15,948 nt of DNA from JAPLJC01 sp052326585. GTDB lineage: Bacteria; Desulfobacterota; Desulfobaccia; Desulfobaccales; 0-14-0-80-60-11. Where the stretch lies: contig JBKQLU010000053.1 in the NCBI GenBank assembly GCA_052326585.1, positions 1 to 15,948 on the forward strand, read 5' to 3'. Shown here piece by piece: positions 1 to 7,041 of this stretch (position 1 is the stretch's first letter; each line of letters begins with the position of its first letter). The position numbers and the translations under genes are program-made. Under the pieces are notes generated by a model. It was not told the origin of the DNA, did no database searches, and worked only from the letters and a program-made list of their open reading frames with translations.

Positions 1-2
1 TG

Positions 3-296
3 GGTAACCCCACTTGTGGGGATATGATGACGTTCTATATCAAGGTCAAAGACGACCGCCTGGAAGACGTAAAGTTCCAGACCTTTGGCTGTGTAGCCGC
101 TATCGCCGTTTCCAGCATGGTGAGCGAAATGGCTAAAGGCAAGAAACTGGATGAGGCCAAGAAGATTACCAACAAACTGGTAGCCGAAACCCTGGGGGGC
201 CTGCCCCCCAATAAAATACACTGCTCTAATCTGGGAGCCGAGGCCTTGACGCTGGCCATTGACAATTTTCAAAAAAAGGGCCAGCCGCCAGCCTGA
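3..296 (+). CDS. IscU/NifU-type Fe-S cluster scaffold protein, 3' part
   Basis: The frame is open from the window edge and reads through a GNPTCGD motif. It belongs to the U-type scaffold family, which holds nascent [2Fe-2S]/[4Fe-4S] clusters for transfer to apoproteins in the cytoplasm. All three family cysteines are present: TCGD (with the conserved Asp after Cys), FGCVAAIA, and IHCSNLGAEAL near the C-terminus. The LPPNKIHC segment is the usual LPPxKxHC that precedes the third cysteine. About 35 N-terminal residues are missing because the window starts inside the gene, so the ATGs at 24 and 27 are internal methionines. The protein ends shortly after the U domain, so it is the stand-alone type rather than the multidomain NifU of diazotrophs. 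No iscS or nifS partner is visible; it would lie upstream. Family assignment is firm; whether it is IscU or a NifU-like paralogue cannot be decided. Confidence 0.9.
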   Translation, partial: GNPTCGDMMTFYIKVKDDRLEDVKFQTFGCVAAIAVSSMVSEMAKGKKLDEAKKITNKLVAETLGGLPPNKIHCSNLGAEALTLAIDNFQKKGQPPA

Positions 297-459
297 TAGC
301 GCTATTGCCAGAGAGTTATACAAATATTCAGATTCACTGGCATATGCTGCTGCCATCCGGGAAGGGGAGATCAGCCTCAACGATTTCCCACCCCTCTGGG
401 AAGAAACATATCAGGTAAAGCTGGAAAAGCTTCAAGCCCATCTCGAAGACTTCGGCTGA
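259..459 (+). CDS. Possible small protein overlapping the scaffold gene end
   Basis: This 66-residue frame begins at a TTG inside the last codons of the Fe-S scaffold gene and continues past its stop. The predicted product is acidic and probably helical (LYKYSDSLAYAAAIREGEI and then LEKLQAHLEDFG). I do not recognise it. It could be a translationally coupled small gene, or the debris of a C-terminal extension lost by frameshift from the scaffold gene, since it overlaps that gene in another frame. There is no strong Shine-Dalgarno sequence ahead of the TTG, and no other start is better placed. Treat it as hypothetical. Confidence 0.25.
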   Translation: MTIFKKRASRQPDSAIARELYKYSDSLAYAAAIREGEISLNDFPPLWEETYQVKLEKLQAHLEDFG

Positions 460-613
460 CCGGCCCTGGATGAAGGGTAAGGCTTGGGGAAGAGTGTCAA
501 TAACTGCTATGATTGAACACTTATCAGGAGGCCAAAACCCTCCCATATCTAACAAATATCAATACTTTTAAGATGGGCGAGGCCTCTCTCGACCTCGCCC
601 TGATAGCCGGCCA
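297..613. other. Gap between scaffold gene and recombinase
   Basis: Apart from the doubtful 66-residue frame ending at 459, I see no gene here. The only structure I can point to is the inverted repeat at 575-600, lying just beyond the recombinase stop. Confidence 0.4.
575..600. terminator. Hairpin downstream of the recombinase
   Basis: Perfect 8-bp inverted repeat GGGCGAGG / CCTCGCCC with a 10-nt loop. It lies 14 nt beyond the stop of the minus-strand recombinase and could also serve the plus-strand genes to its left. No clear T-run follows on either strand, so intrinsic termination is plausible but not established. Confidence 0.4.
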
Positions 614-1451
614 TCAGCCATATAAATTCTCAATCCACCTCACAGCTTCAACATCGCTGACCTTCCCCAGATACCTTTGGGTGGTGGAGAGATTTGCGTG
701 TCTCAGGATGACCTTGCTGACAATCTCCACGGGAACTCCGGATCTTGAAGCATAGGTTGCTGCGTGGCGCCTTAGGTCATGCGGCCTTAAATGGACGCCC
801 ACCAAGGCGCCGGCCTTCTTTACCATGACCCTGGCCGCGGTATAAGAGATTGAAAAAATCATTTTGTCGCCTTCTATTCCTCTGGCCTTGATGTAATCCT
901 TTAATCTGTCGGCCAGCTTTTTAGGGATGAAGACCACCTCCGACGTTTTTCCGCTTTTGGGATTCCTGACCGTTAGCTTTTGATCATCGACATCTGCACC
1001 CCTAAGGTTCAAGACTTCCCCCACCCGCATGCCACCTCGAGCCATTAGTTCCAGCATCAGACGGTTTCTTACTTTGATGGTGCGAAAGATAATCTCGTCG
1101 ATGGTCTCTTTCTCATGAATTTGCCAACGCGCCAATTTCCCCAGCCGAAAGAGTTTCTTCAGCATAGGTGTATCACAGGGATTCGGAAGCTGAGCATCCA
1201 GGTTATTACGGATGAAGTTGAAGAAGGCTTTGAGGTAGGAATAGCGGGTGTGTTTGGTTAACTGTTTACATCCATCGTTCAAACTGACCAGAAATGACAG
1301 AACTTCCTCGGGTGAGATTGACTCTGGGGCTCGGTCAGAAAATTGGCCCCGAAACTTTGAAAGGATGGACCCGTAAGTACGGTTCGTATTTTTTTTGGGA
1401 GTTCAGCTGATGGTACTCCAGGTAAAGGTCAATCGCCTTGGCCACTTTCAT
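614..1451 (-). pseudogene. Tyrosine recombinase/integrase with single-base frameshift
   Basis: Tyrosine recombinases cut and rejoin DNA through a Tyr-linked intermediate and drive integration, excision or dimer resolution. The catalytic set is complete: Arg in ARGGMRVGEV, Lys in PKSGKT, HxxR in PHDLRRH, His in LRHANLS and Tyr in TTQRYLG. The true start is the ATG at 1451-1449, preceded by AGGAGG (complement of 1459-1464) with 7-nt spacing. It encodes MKVAKAIDLYLEYHQLNSQ, then reaches an A8 tract (complement of 1389-1396). In the literal sequence the frame runs to a stop near 1335. Dropping one A restores an uninterrupted 278-residue protein through RTYGSILSKF and SPEEVLSFL into the catalytic domain, which fits the family length. 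The TTG at 1282 only begins an incomplete core. It is a recent pseudogene, a sequencing error in a homopolymer, or a gene rescued by slippage. Reading leftward, it ends at a hairpin. Confidence 0.85.
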
Positions 1452-1771
1452 GCCTCCACCTCCTGGTTTGATTGCATCGTGCCGATGCGGATAGGCAAAC
1501 CATATCAAAATTTTCCCAAGAAATCCGATAAGTTTCTTCCCTGGCAAGTGATCTTCAATGTGGACACCCAAGAAAGCCGTGCCCCCCCGTATTTCCTCTG
1601 GCGCAACATTATCAGGCGGTGTAGACTTGGAATCCATATGCCGTTGATCATGGGGTACTGTTTTACTTATGGAGTTTCCCCCGAAAGAAATTGATTTTCA
1701 GAAAATTTTGTGCCCTTCCTGCTTCTAACATGACCGGTTGGCATTGAGAAAATAGGCATTTTAGAGTATTA

Positions 1772-1793
1772 AATTGGCAAAGGGTTTCCAATT
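1772..1793. promoter_or_regulatory. Inverted repeat upstream of operon promoter
   Basis: AATTGG and CCAATT arms flank a 10-nt centre. The repeat sits about 35-55 bp upstream of the TATAAT box, where an activator commonly binds. Binding is inferred only from symmetry and position. Confidence 0.35.
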
Positions 1794-1810
1794 GCTGTTT
1801 TTGGACAGAC

Positions 1811-1832
1811 ACCGCAATGGTTGCGGTATAAT
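1811..1832 (+). promoter_or_regulatory. Putative operon promoter with overlapping palindromic operator
   Basis: A perfect -10 hexamer TATAAT lies at 1827-1832. The perfect palindrome ACCGCAA-TGG-TTGCGGT (1811-1827) occupies the spacer and shares its last base with the -10. No good -35 box stands at 16-18 bp; TTGGAC at 1801 is 20 bp away. A sigma-70 promoter controlled by a dimeric regulator binding inside the core promoter is the simplest reading. Start of transcription would be near 1839, giving a leader of about 50 nt before the cyclase gene. No regulator gene is present in the window. Confidence 0.5.
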
Positions 1833-1890
1833 TTAAGGATATAAGGGGGCTCAGGCCGGGCGATCCAAAACGGGACGTAAGGAGGTAAAA

Positions 1891-2592
1891 ATGTTCAAAG
1901 GAAAGATCATCGACCTCTCCCAAGAAATCTACACCGGCATGCCTGTCTATCCGGGTCACCTCAAGACCGTGGTCTGGACCCATCTGTCCCACGAGGAGTG
2001 CCGAAGGCAGCTGGGCACGGATTTCTCCTATGAAACGCGTGGCCTTCTGATCTGTGACCACGGCCCCACTCACATCGACTCGGTGAGCCACCTTTCCCGC
2101 GATCCCAACGCGGAGTCCGTGGATCAACTGGCCCTGGAGAAATGTATCACCTCCGGGGTGTGTGTCGATGTCAGCGACGTGCCTCTGAAGACCCAGTTCG
2201 GGCGCGGGAAGATCGAATCCGAATTGAAAAAGCAGGGTCTGGACATCCGCCCGGGTGACACGATCCTGTTCTACACGGCCCACTATGACCGCTACTATGG
2301 CCAGCCCGTCTATATGACCGACTACCCGGGTCTGAACCGCGAGGCCACCGAGTACATCATCGATCAGGGGGCGGTCAATTTCGGGGTGGATTCCCCCAGT
2401 CCGGACATGTGGTACGACAAGACCTACCCCTGCCATACGGTGTGCGCCGAACGCGGGGTCACCCACATCGAAAACTTGTGCAACCTGGACAAGCTTCTGG
2501 GCCAGCGCTTCACCTTCATCGCCTTACCCCTGAAGATCCGTGGCGGCACCGGCTCCCCGGTGCGCGCCGTCGCCATTCTGGACAAAAATTAA
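1891..2592 (+). CDS. Cyclase family / kynurenine formamidase-like metal hydrolase
   Basis: This 233-residue protein belongs to the cyclase family (PF04199), which includes kynurenine formamidase, isatin hydrolase and uncharacterised ring- or amide-opening enzymes. The metal motif HxxxHxDxxxH is intact as H57-G-P-T-H61-I-D63-S-V-S-H67, and the distal catalytic pair is represented by H182 and E194 (VTHIENL). Length is normal for the family. The start is fixed by AAGGAGGT at 1879-1886, four bases before the ATG. It is the first gene of the operon, behind the palindromic promoter, with the HisD-type gene 62 bp downstream. Tryptophan catabolism is unlikely because no kynureninase or dioxygenase accompanies it. 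A role in hydrolysing a lactone, cyclic imide or amide intermediate is inferred from context. Soluble, no signal peptide. Confidence 0.87.
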   Translation: MFKGKIIDLSQEIYTGMPVYPGHLKTVVWTHLSHEECRRQLGTDFSYETRGLLICDHGPTHIDSVSHLSRDPNAESVDQLALEKCITSGVCVDVSDVPLKTQFGRGKIESELKKQGLDIRPGDTILFYTAHYDRYYGQPVYMTDYPGLNREATEYIIDQGAVNFGVDSPSPDMWYDKTYPCHTVCAERGVTHIENLCNLDKLLGQRFTFIALPLKIRGGTGSPVRAVAILDKN

Positions 2593-2622
2593 CGGCGAAG
2601 GCTCCGCCATATTACAGAGAGA

Positions 2623-2639
2623 GGGCGGCAGGTCCGCCC
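2623..2639 (+). other. Hairpin before the HisD-family gene
   Basis: GGGCGG-CAGGT-CCGCCC, a perfect 6-bp stem with a 5-nt loop in the 62-bp gap, immediately upstream of the GGAGAGG ribosome binding site of the next gene. It could be an mRNA processing or stability element, or chance pairing in GC-rich DNA. Confidence 0.3.
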
Positions 2640-2654
2640 CGAGGAGAGGATGAC

Positions 2655-3926
2655 ATGGCCTTATATTTGAAACGCCCCAAGGAAAAGCCCCCGGAGGACC
2701 TGACCGCGGTGCGCGACACCGTGCGCCAGATCATCGAGCAGGTCCGGCAGAAGGGCGAGGAAGCGGTCCGCTTTTACTCCAAGAAATTCGACGACTGGTC
2801 TCCTGCCAGCTTTAAGATCAGCCGGGACGAGATCGCTGCCGCCCGCAAGCAGCTCCCGGCCAATATGCGCCATGACATCGACTTCTGCCAGGCCCAGATC
2901 AGGAACTTCGCCCAAGAGCAAATGAAGCGGCTGGTGGACTTCGAGGTGGAGACCATGTCCGGAGTCTACCTGGGCCAGAAGATAATTCCGGTGAAATCCA
3001 GCGGCTCGTACGTCCCCGGGGGGCGCTACCCCATGCTGGCCTCGGCCCACATGACCGTGGTCACCCCCAAGGTGGCCGGGGTCTCCCGGGTGGTGGCCTG
3101 CACCCCGCCGGTCAAGGGCCAGGGCATGTATCCAGCCACCCTCTATTCCATGGCCGCCGCCGGGGCGGATGAAATTTACTGCATGGGCGGCGTGCACGGC
3201 CTGGCCGCCATGGCCTATGGCATGGAGGGCCTGGAGCCGGTTGACATGGTAGTCGGCGCGGGCAACAAGTTCGTAGCCGAGGCCAAGCGCCAGCTCTTCG
3301 GCGACGTCGGCATCGACCTGTTGGCCGGCCCCACCGAGATCCTGGTCATCGCTGACGATTCGGCCGACCCGGACATCGTGGCCGCCGACATCCTGGGTCA
3401 GGCCGAGCACGACCCCAATGCCCGGCAGTGCCTCATCGCCTTGTCCAGGAACGTCGCCGAAAAGACCATGGCCGCGCTGGCGCAGCAGCTCGAGGTCTTG
3501 CCGACCCGCGAGGTAGCCGAAGTGGCCTGGCGCGATAACGGCGAAGTGGTGGTGGTTGACTCCCCGGAGGAGGCGGTGACCCTCAGCGACGCTTGGGCCC
3601 CCGAACATCTGGAGGTGCAGACCGGGGATTGGCGTTACTACCTGAAAAACTGCCGGAACTACGGCTCTATGTTCTGCGGCGAGGAGACCACGGTGGCCTA
3701 TGGCGACAAGACCATTGGCACCAACCACGTGCTGCCCACCATGCGGGCGGCGCGCTATACCGGCGGCCTTTATGTGGGCAAGTTCGTCAAGACCGTAACC
3801 TACCAGTGGGCCACCAAGGAAGCCTCCCGCAAGATCGCCGTGGTCTGCGAGCGCGCCTGCGAATATGAAAACATGCTGGCGCACGCCATCAGTTGCAAGG
3901 TGCGGGTGGAGAAATACGGAAAATGA
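2655..3926 (+). CDS. HisD-family NAD-dependent dehydrogenase, HpsN-like (polyol/sulfopropanediol type)
   Basis: This 423-residue protein has the zinc-dependent histidinol dehydrogenase fold, which carries out successive NAD-linked oxidations of a primary alcohol to a carboxylate. Residues equivalent to the HisD zinc ligands are present: Q249 and H252 (GQAEHDPNARQ), D351 and H410 near the C-terminus. The catalytic Glu-His pair is E317-H318 in APEHLEV. The segments SYVPGGRYPM, VAYGDKTIGTNH and AARYTGGLYVGKF match, from memory, the (R)-2,3-dihydroxypropane-1-sulfonate 3-dehydrogenase (HpsN) branch rather than biosynthetic HisD. No other his gene is nearby, which supports a catabolic role. The ATG at 2655 follows GGAGAGG; the in-frame start further upstream lies inside the cyclase gene and is not used. 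It overlaps the next gene by ATGA. Annotation as hisD would probably mislead. The substrate is unproven. Confidence 0.88.
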   Translation: MALYLKRPKEKPPEDLTAVRDTVRQIIEQVRQKGEEAVRFYSKKFDDWSPASFKISRDEIAAARKQLPANMRHDIDFCQAQIRNFAQEQMKRLVDFEVETMSGVYLGQKIIPVKSSGSYVPGGRYPMLASAHMTVVTPKVAGVSRVVACTPPVKGQGMYPATLYSMAAAGADEIYCMGGVHGLAAMAYGMEGLEPVDMVVGAGNKFVAEAKRQLFGDVGIDLLAGPTEILVIADDSADPDIVAADILGQAEHDPNARQCLIALSRNVAEKTMAALAQQLEVLPTREVAEVAWRDNGEVVVVDSPEEAVTLSDAWAPEHLEVQTGDWRYYLKNCRNYGSMFCGEETTVAYGDKTIGTNHVLPTMRAARYTGGLYVGKFVKTVTYQWATKEASRKIAVVCERACEYENMLAHAISCKVRVEKYGK

Positions 3927-4687
3927 TAAAGCCACAGTTCGACCTTGACGGCAAGTGCACCTTGATCACCGGGGCCTGCGGCGGCATCGGCGGCGCCACC
4001 GCCCGCTTGTTCGCCCGAGCCGGAGCCCGGCTCTTTGTCTCCGACACCAGGGAGGAAAAGCTCAGGTCCTTGTGCGCCGAGCTGGAGGGCCAGGGCGCCG
4101 TCTGCTCCGGCCTGGCGCTGGACGCCAATGAACCGGACAGTCCAGCCCGGCTGGTGGCAGCGGCGGTTAAGGAAATGGGCCGCCTGGACATCCTGGTCAA
4201 CGCCCTGGGCATCAACCGCCCCCAAAGACCCGAGGAAGTGACCCCGGAGAACTGGGACGCGGTGCTCAATACCAATCTGCGCGCGGTCTTTTTCCTCTGC
4301 CAGGCGGCTGGCCGCCCAATGATCCAGCAGCAATACGGCCGCATAGTCAACATCTCCTCCCAGGCCGGCTCCGTGGCGCTGCCCCTTCGGGCGGCCTACT
4401 GCGCCAGCAAGGCCGGATTGAACCTGATGACCAGGGTGTTGGCCCTGGAGTGGGCCTCCCACAACATCAGGGTGAACGCCGTGGCCCCCACCTTCGTGGA
4501 GACCCCGTTTGTGACCGAAATGTTCAAGGAGCCTGACTTCAAGCGCTACGTCCTGGACAGCATCCCGGCCGGGCGCATGGCCACCGTCGACGAGGTGGCC
4601 TATGCCGCCTTGTACCTGGCCTGCGACTTCGCCAGCATCGTCACCGGCCACATCTTGCTGGTGGACGGCGGCTGGACCATCAAGTAA
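3923..4687 (+). CDS. Short-chain dehydrogenase/reductase (classical SDR)
   Basis: A 254-residue classical SDR. The Rossmann glycine motif is TGACGGIG (16-23), D41 follows the second strand and favours NAD over NADP, and the structural motif is NALG (93-96) in place of the usual NNAG. The catalytic tetrad is visible as N118, S146, Y159 and K163 (YCASK). Length is typical, and the C-terminus ends in the family-typical LLVDGGWTIK. Translation starts in the ATGA overlap with the HisD-type gene, so the two are coupled and probably act consecutively on alcohol groups of the same substrate. The substrate specificity loop (about 190-210) offers no diagnostic signature that I recognise. Secondary alcohol oxidation to a ketone is the likeliest reaction, by inference from the neighbouring aldolase. 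Confidence 0.93.
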   Translation: MIKPQFDLDGKCTLITGACGGIGGATARLFARAGARLFVSDTREEKLRSLCAELEGQGAVCSGLALDANEPDSPARLVAAAVKEMGRLDILVNALGINRPQRPEEVTPENWDAVLNTNLRAVFFLCQAAGRPMIQQQYGRIVNISSQAGSVALPLRAAYCASKAGLNLMTRVLALEWASHNIRVNAVAPTFVETPFVTEMFKEPDFKRYVLDSIPAGRMATVDEVAYAALYLACDFASIVTGHILLVDGGWTIK

Positions 4688-4692
4688 CCGGA

Positions 4693-4711
4693 CCGGCGCT
4701 TATCTGGCCGG
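4693..4711 (+). other. Hairpin between SDR and binding-protein genes
   Basis: CCGGC / GCCGG, 5-bp stem, 9-nt loop, six bases after the SDR stop and followed by CTTTAGTT. It may modulate the step up in expression usual for binding proteins. Weak on its own. Confidence 0.25.
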
Positions 4712-4757
4712 CTTTAGTTCGGGAGCGGTATTCATCTATCTCAAGAGGAGTGCAGAC

Positions 4758-5990
4758 ATGAAGTTTAGACTTCACAAAATCCTGACGGTCCTAGTGGTGG
4801 CGGGGTGCGCCCTGCTGCTTGCGGTGCCCGCCCTGGCCGCCGCAAACGTAAAGGTCGGAACTATCCTGCCCCTGACCGGCCCTTATGCCGCCCTGGGCGA
4901 CGACCAGCAGAAGGGCGCCGAGCTGGCAGCCGAGATGGTCAACAATTCCGGCGGCGTGCTGGGCGGGAAGCTGGAGCTCGTGGTGCGCGACTCCCAGCTC
5001 AACGGTGACGTGGCCCTCAGAAAGGCCAGGGAACTGGTGTTCGAGGAGAAGGTGAACTTCCTGGCGGGCTCCCTCTCGGGGGCGGTGTCAAAGGTGCTGA
5101 ACGAGTTTGCCTGCAAAAATCAGATCATCTATATGGGCTTCCCCCAGTCGGATATGTCCATCGGCAAGGACATCTGCCGCTATGGCTTCACGGGCATGGT
5201 CACCCCATTCATGGCGGCCCAGGCCACGTCCCAGTACGCCTTCAGCCACATGGGCAAAAAGTGGTTCGCCCTCACCGCTGACTACCGCTGGGGTCAGCGG
5301 CTGCTTCAGGGCTGGATCTATTCCAGCCAACAGCATGGCGGCGAGTTTTTGGGGAATGTCTGGGCGCCCCTCGGGACCACCGACTTCTCCGCCTTTCTGC
5401 CGCGCATCATGGCCGCCAAACCCGATTTCGTCGTCTTCAACAACCTGGGCCGCGACCAGAGCGTCGCCTTGAAGCAGGCTTATGAGCTGGGCATCCTGGG
5501 AAAGATTCCCATCGTCTGCACCAAGACGACGGTCCTGACCATGAAGGAGATCTATCCCCTCTACGACAAGTCGGTATATGGCGGCGTGGACTTCTACTGG
5601 GAGCTGGAGAACAAATATTCTTCCGCCAAGGAGTTCGTGGAAGCCTTCCAGCAAAAATATGGCCGTCCGCCTTTTCAAGACGGGCAGTCTGCCTATTTCC
5701 AGGTGCGGGCCCTGGCCGACGCCATCAACCGGGCCGGCAGCCTGGATGCCGACAAGGTGATCAAGGCCCTGGAGGATGGCAAGTACGCCTTCACCAAGGG
5801 CGAGGAGTACTACCAGAAGTGCAACCACCAGCGGGCCGAGAGCTACCTGGTGCTGCGTGGCCTGGGCCAGGAGGGCAAGGACTGGCACCTGGCCACGATC
5901 GAGCAAGAGGTGCCTGCCTCGGAGACCATGCGCAACTGCGATTGGGCCGAGAAGGACTTGCCCAACGTCAATATCCCTCTGCCCCGCTAG
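4758..5990 (+). CDS. ABC transporter substrate-binding protein, LivJ/LivK type
   Basis: A 410-residue periplasmic receptor of the branched-chain amino acid (HAAT/PF13458) class, which captures the solute for the LivHMGF complex encoded next. The N-terminus is a signal peptide: basic MKFRLHK, a hydrophobic core, and an AxA site at VPALA (residues 23-27). A lipobox-like VAGC also occurs at 14-17, so lipidation at C17 is an alternative. The mature protein begins with VKVGTILPLTGPYAALGDDQQKGAELA..., quoted here in part; GTILPLTGPYA and GAELAAEMVN are standard family motifs. GGLxN-type amino-acid ligand signatures are not obvious, so the ligand need not be an amino acid; related receptors bind aromatic acids, urea, amides and other carboxylates. 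The ATG at 4758 follows AAGAGGAG. Earlier in-frame ATGs lie inside the SDR gene and lack a signal peptide. Confidence 0.93.
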   Translation: MKFRLHKILTVLVVAGCALLLAVPALAAANVKVGTILPLTGPYAALGDDQQKGAELAAEMVNNSGGVLGGKLELVVRDSQLNGDVALRKARELVFEEKVNFLAGSLSGAVSKVLNEFACKNQIIYMGFPQSDMSIGKDICRYGFTGMVTPFMAAQATSQYAFSHMGKKWFALTADYRWGQRLLQGWIYSSQQHGGEFLGNVWAPLGTTDFSAFLPRIMAAKPDFVVFNNLGRDQSVALKQAYELGILGKIPIVCTKTTVLTMKEIYPLYDKSVYGGVDFYWELENKYSSAKEFVEAFQQKYGRPPFQDGQSAYFQVRALADAINRAGSLDADKVIKALEDGKYAFTKGEEYYQKCNHQRAESYLVLRGLGQEGKDWHLATIEQEVPASETMRNCDWAEKDLPNVNIPLPR

Positions 5991-6026
5991 CGGGGGGGCG
6001 TTTAAGGCTGTAATCCGGAAGGACTT

Positions 6027-6088
6027 GACCCGGCCGGCCGGGAGGGCTGGGTCATACCCGCGGCCTGCCCGGCTTGGCGCGCCCGGGC
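6027..6088 (+). other. Tandem stem-loops between binding protein and permease
   Basis: In the 124-bp gap two short inverted repeats stand in series: GACCC / GGGTC (6027-6031 with 6049-6053) and GCCCGG / CCGGGC (6067-6072 with 6083-6088). Stem-loops at this junction in other transport operons protect the abundant binding-protein mRNA from decay or attenuate the permease. That role here is inferred, and no T-run is present. Confidence 0.35.
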
Positions 6089-6114
6089 CATTGGTGATCA
6101 CGCAAAGAGCTCTG

Positions 6115-6999
6115 ATGTTCCATATTCCCCCTAATATCCTGCTGATGCAAGCCATCATCGGACTGGCGCTGGGAGCGGTATTTATCTTGCTGGCCAGCGG
6201 TCTCTCCATGATTTACGGCCTGATGGATGTGGTCAACTTTGCCCACGGCGTTTTTTTCATGCTGGGCGCCTATGCCGTCTACCAGTTCAACCTGGCGCTG
6301 GGCAACTTCTGGGTGGGGGCGGCCCTGGCCGTATTGGCGGTAGCCCTGCTGGGCGCTTTTACCGAGATGGGCCTGTTGCGGCCGCTCTACAAGACGGGGA
6401 ACCCCCTGTATCCTCTGCTTCTGACCTATGGACTCGCAGTAGCCTTACCGGACGTAGTAAAGATGGCCTATGGTCTTATGCCGATGCCGGTGAACTACCC
6501 CGGGGGTCTCGAAGGAAGTCTCCTGCTGGGGTCCCTGATCGTGCCCAAGTACCGACTGTTCGTCATTGTCCTCACTTTCTCGGTGATGTTCGGCCTCTGG
6601 CTTTTCCTGAAAAAAAGCAACCTGGGCATGATTCTGCGGGCCACCACCACGGACAAGGGCATGGTGGACGCCATGGGAATCAACGTCAACCGGGTGGTCA
6701 CCGTGGGCTTTGCCATCGGCATCGCACTGGCTGCCCTCGGGGGGGCCGTGGCCGCTCCCATGATGTCGGTGGAACCCAACATGGGCGTGAACATCGTCTT
6801 GCAATGCTTCGTGGTCACGGTGGTTGGCGGTCTGGGCAGTTTGGGCGGCGCGGCCGTGGGCGGCGTCATCATCGGTGAAGTAGTGGCCTTTACCAGTCTG
6901 TTCGCCGGCGCCTACGCCGATGTGGTCATCTATTTTGTTATGGCGGTCATCCTGCTGGTGCGTCCGCGGGGGCTCTTCGGCGAGCTCAGCCGGGAATAG
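6115..6999 (+). CDS. livH: Branched-chain amino acid-type ABC permease LivH
   Basis: This 294-residue integral membrane protein (PF02653) forms half of the transmembrane channel of the importer. Hydrophobic segments run through the whole length, and hallmark motifs are GLSMIYGLMDVVNFAHG (about 29-45), the cytoplasmic coupling region LRATTTDKGMVDAMGIN and the C-terminal GLGSLGGAAVGGVIIGE. The ATG at 6115 gives a start just before the first membrane segment as in relatives. Its ribosome binding site (AAAGAG) is weak, and a GTG at 6094 is an alternative. The upstream part of the open frame lies inside the binding-protein gene and the gap and is not coding. livM follows after 42 bp. Family firm; solute unknown. 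Confidence 0.92.
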   Translation: MFHIPPNILLMQAIIGLALGAVFILLASGLSMIYGLMDVVNFAHGVFFMLGAYAVYQFNLALGNFWVGAALAVLAVALLGAFTEMGLLRPLYKTGNPLYPLLLTYGLAVALPDVVKMAYGLMPMPVNYPGGLEGSLLLGSLIVPKYRLFVIVLTFSVMFGLWLFLKKSNLGMILRATTTDKGMVDAMGINVNRVVTVGFAIGIALAALGGAVAAPMMSVEPNMGVNIVLQCFVVTVVGGLGSLGGAAVGGVIIGEVVAFTSLFAGAYADVVIYFVMAVILLVRPRGLFGELSRE

Positions 7000-7041
7000 G
7001 CCCGCGCCCCGGTCGGCAATCCAACCCGGTGGGTCAGGTGC

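Larger units (their letters stand above)
1452..1890. other. Divergent control region, recombinase / catabolic operon
   Basis: This 439-bp stretch separates the minus-strand recombinase from the plus-strand operon. A minus-strand frame runs in phase from an ATG at 1637 into the recombinase start, but it has no recognisable domain and the good ribosome binding site belongs to the ATG at 1451. The operon-proximal part (about 1690-1860) is visibly AT-richer than its surroundings and holds two inverted repeats and a TATAAT box, listed separately. Confidence 0.5.

Noticed and set aside
1335..1637. Minus-strand 100-codon frame extending the recombinase N-terminus
   Set aside because: The strong ribosome binding site serves the ATG at 1451, and the upstream part has no recognisable domain or start signal.
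1774..1795. TTGGCA ... TTGCT, suggestive of a sigma-54 promoter
   Set aside because: The GG and GC elements are about 18 bp apart instead of the required 10.
2655..3926. Histidine biosynthesis gene hisD
   Set aside because: No other his gene is present, and the motif set fits the HpsN-like catabolic branch better.
2661..3935. 424-codon open frame antisense to the HisD-type gene
   Set aside because: It mirrors a GC-rich coding region, has a low-complexity His/Gly-rich composition, and conflicts with a clear enzyme on the other strand. The same applies to the other long antisense frames across the operon.
4721..4737. 17-bp segment matching 6171-6187 with one mismatch
   Set aside because: Only one such pair, within chance expectation for a window of this size and composition; one copy is inside livH and the other in a leader.
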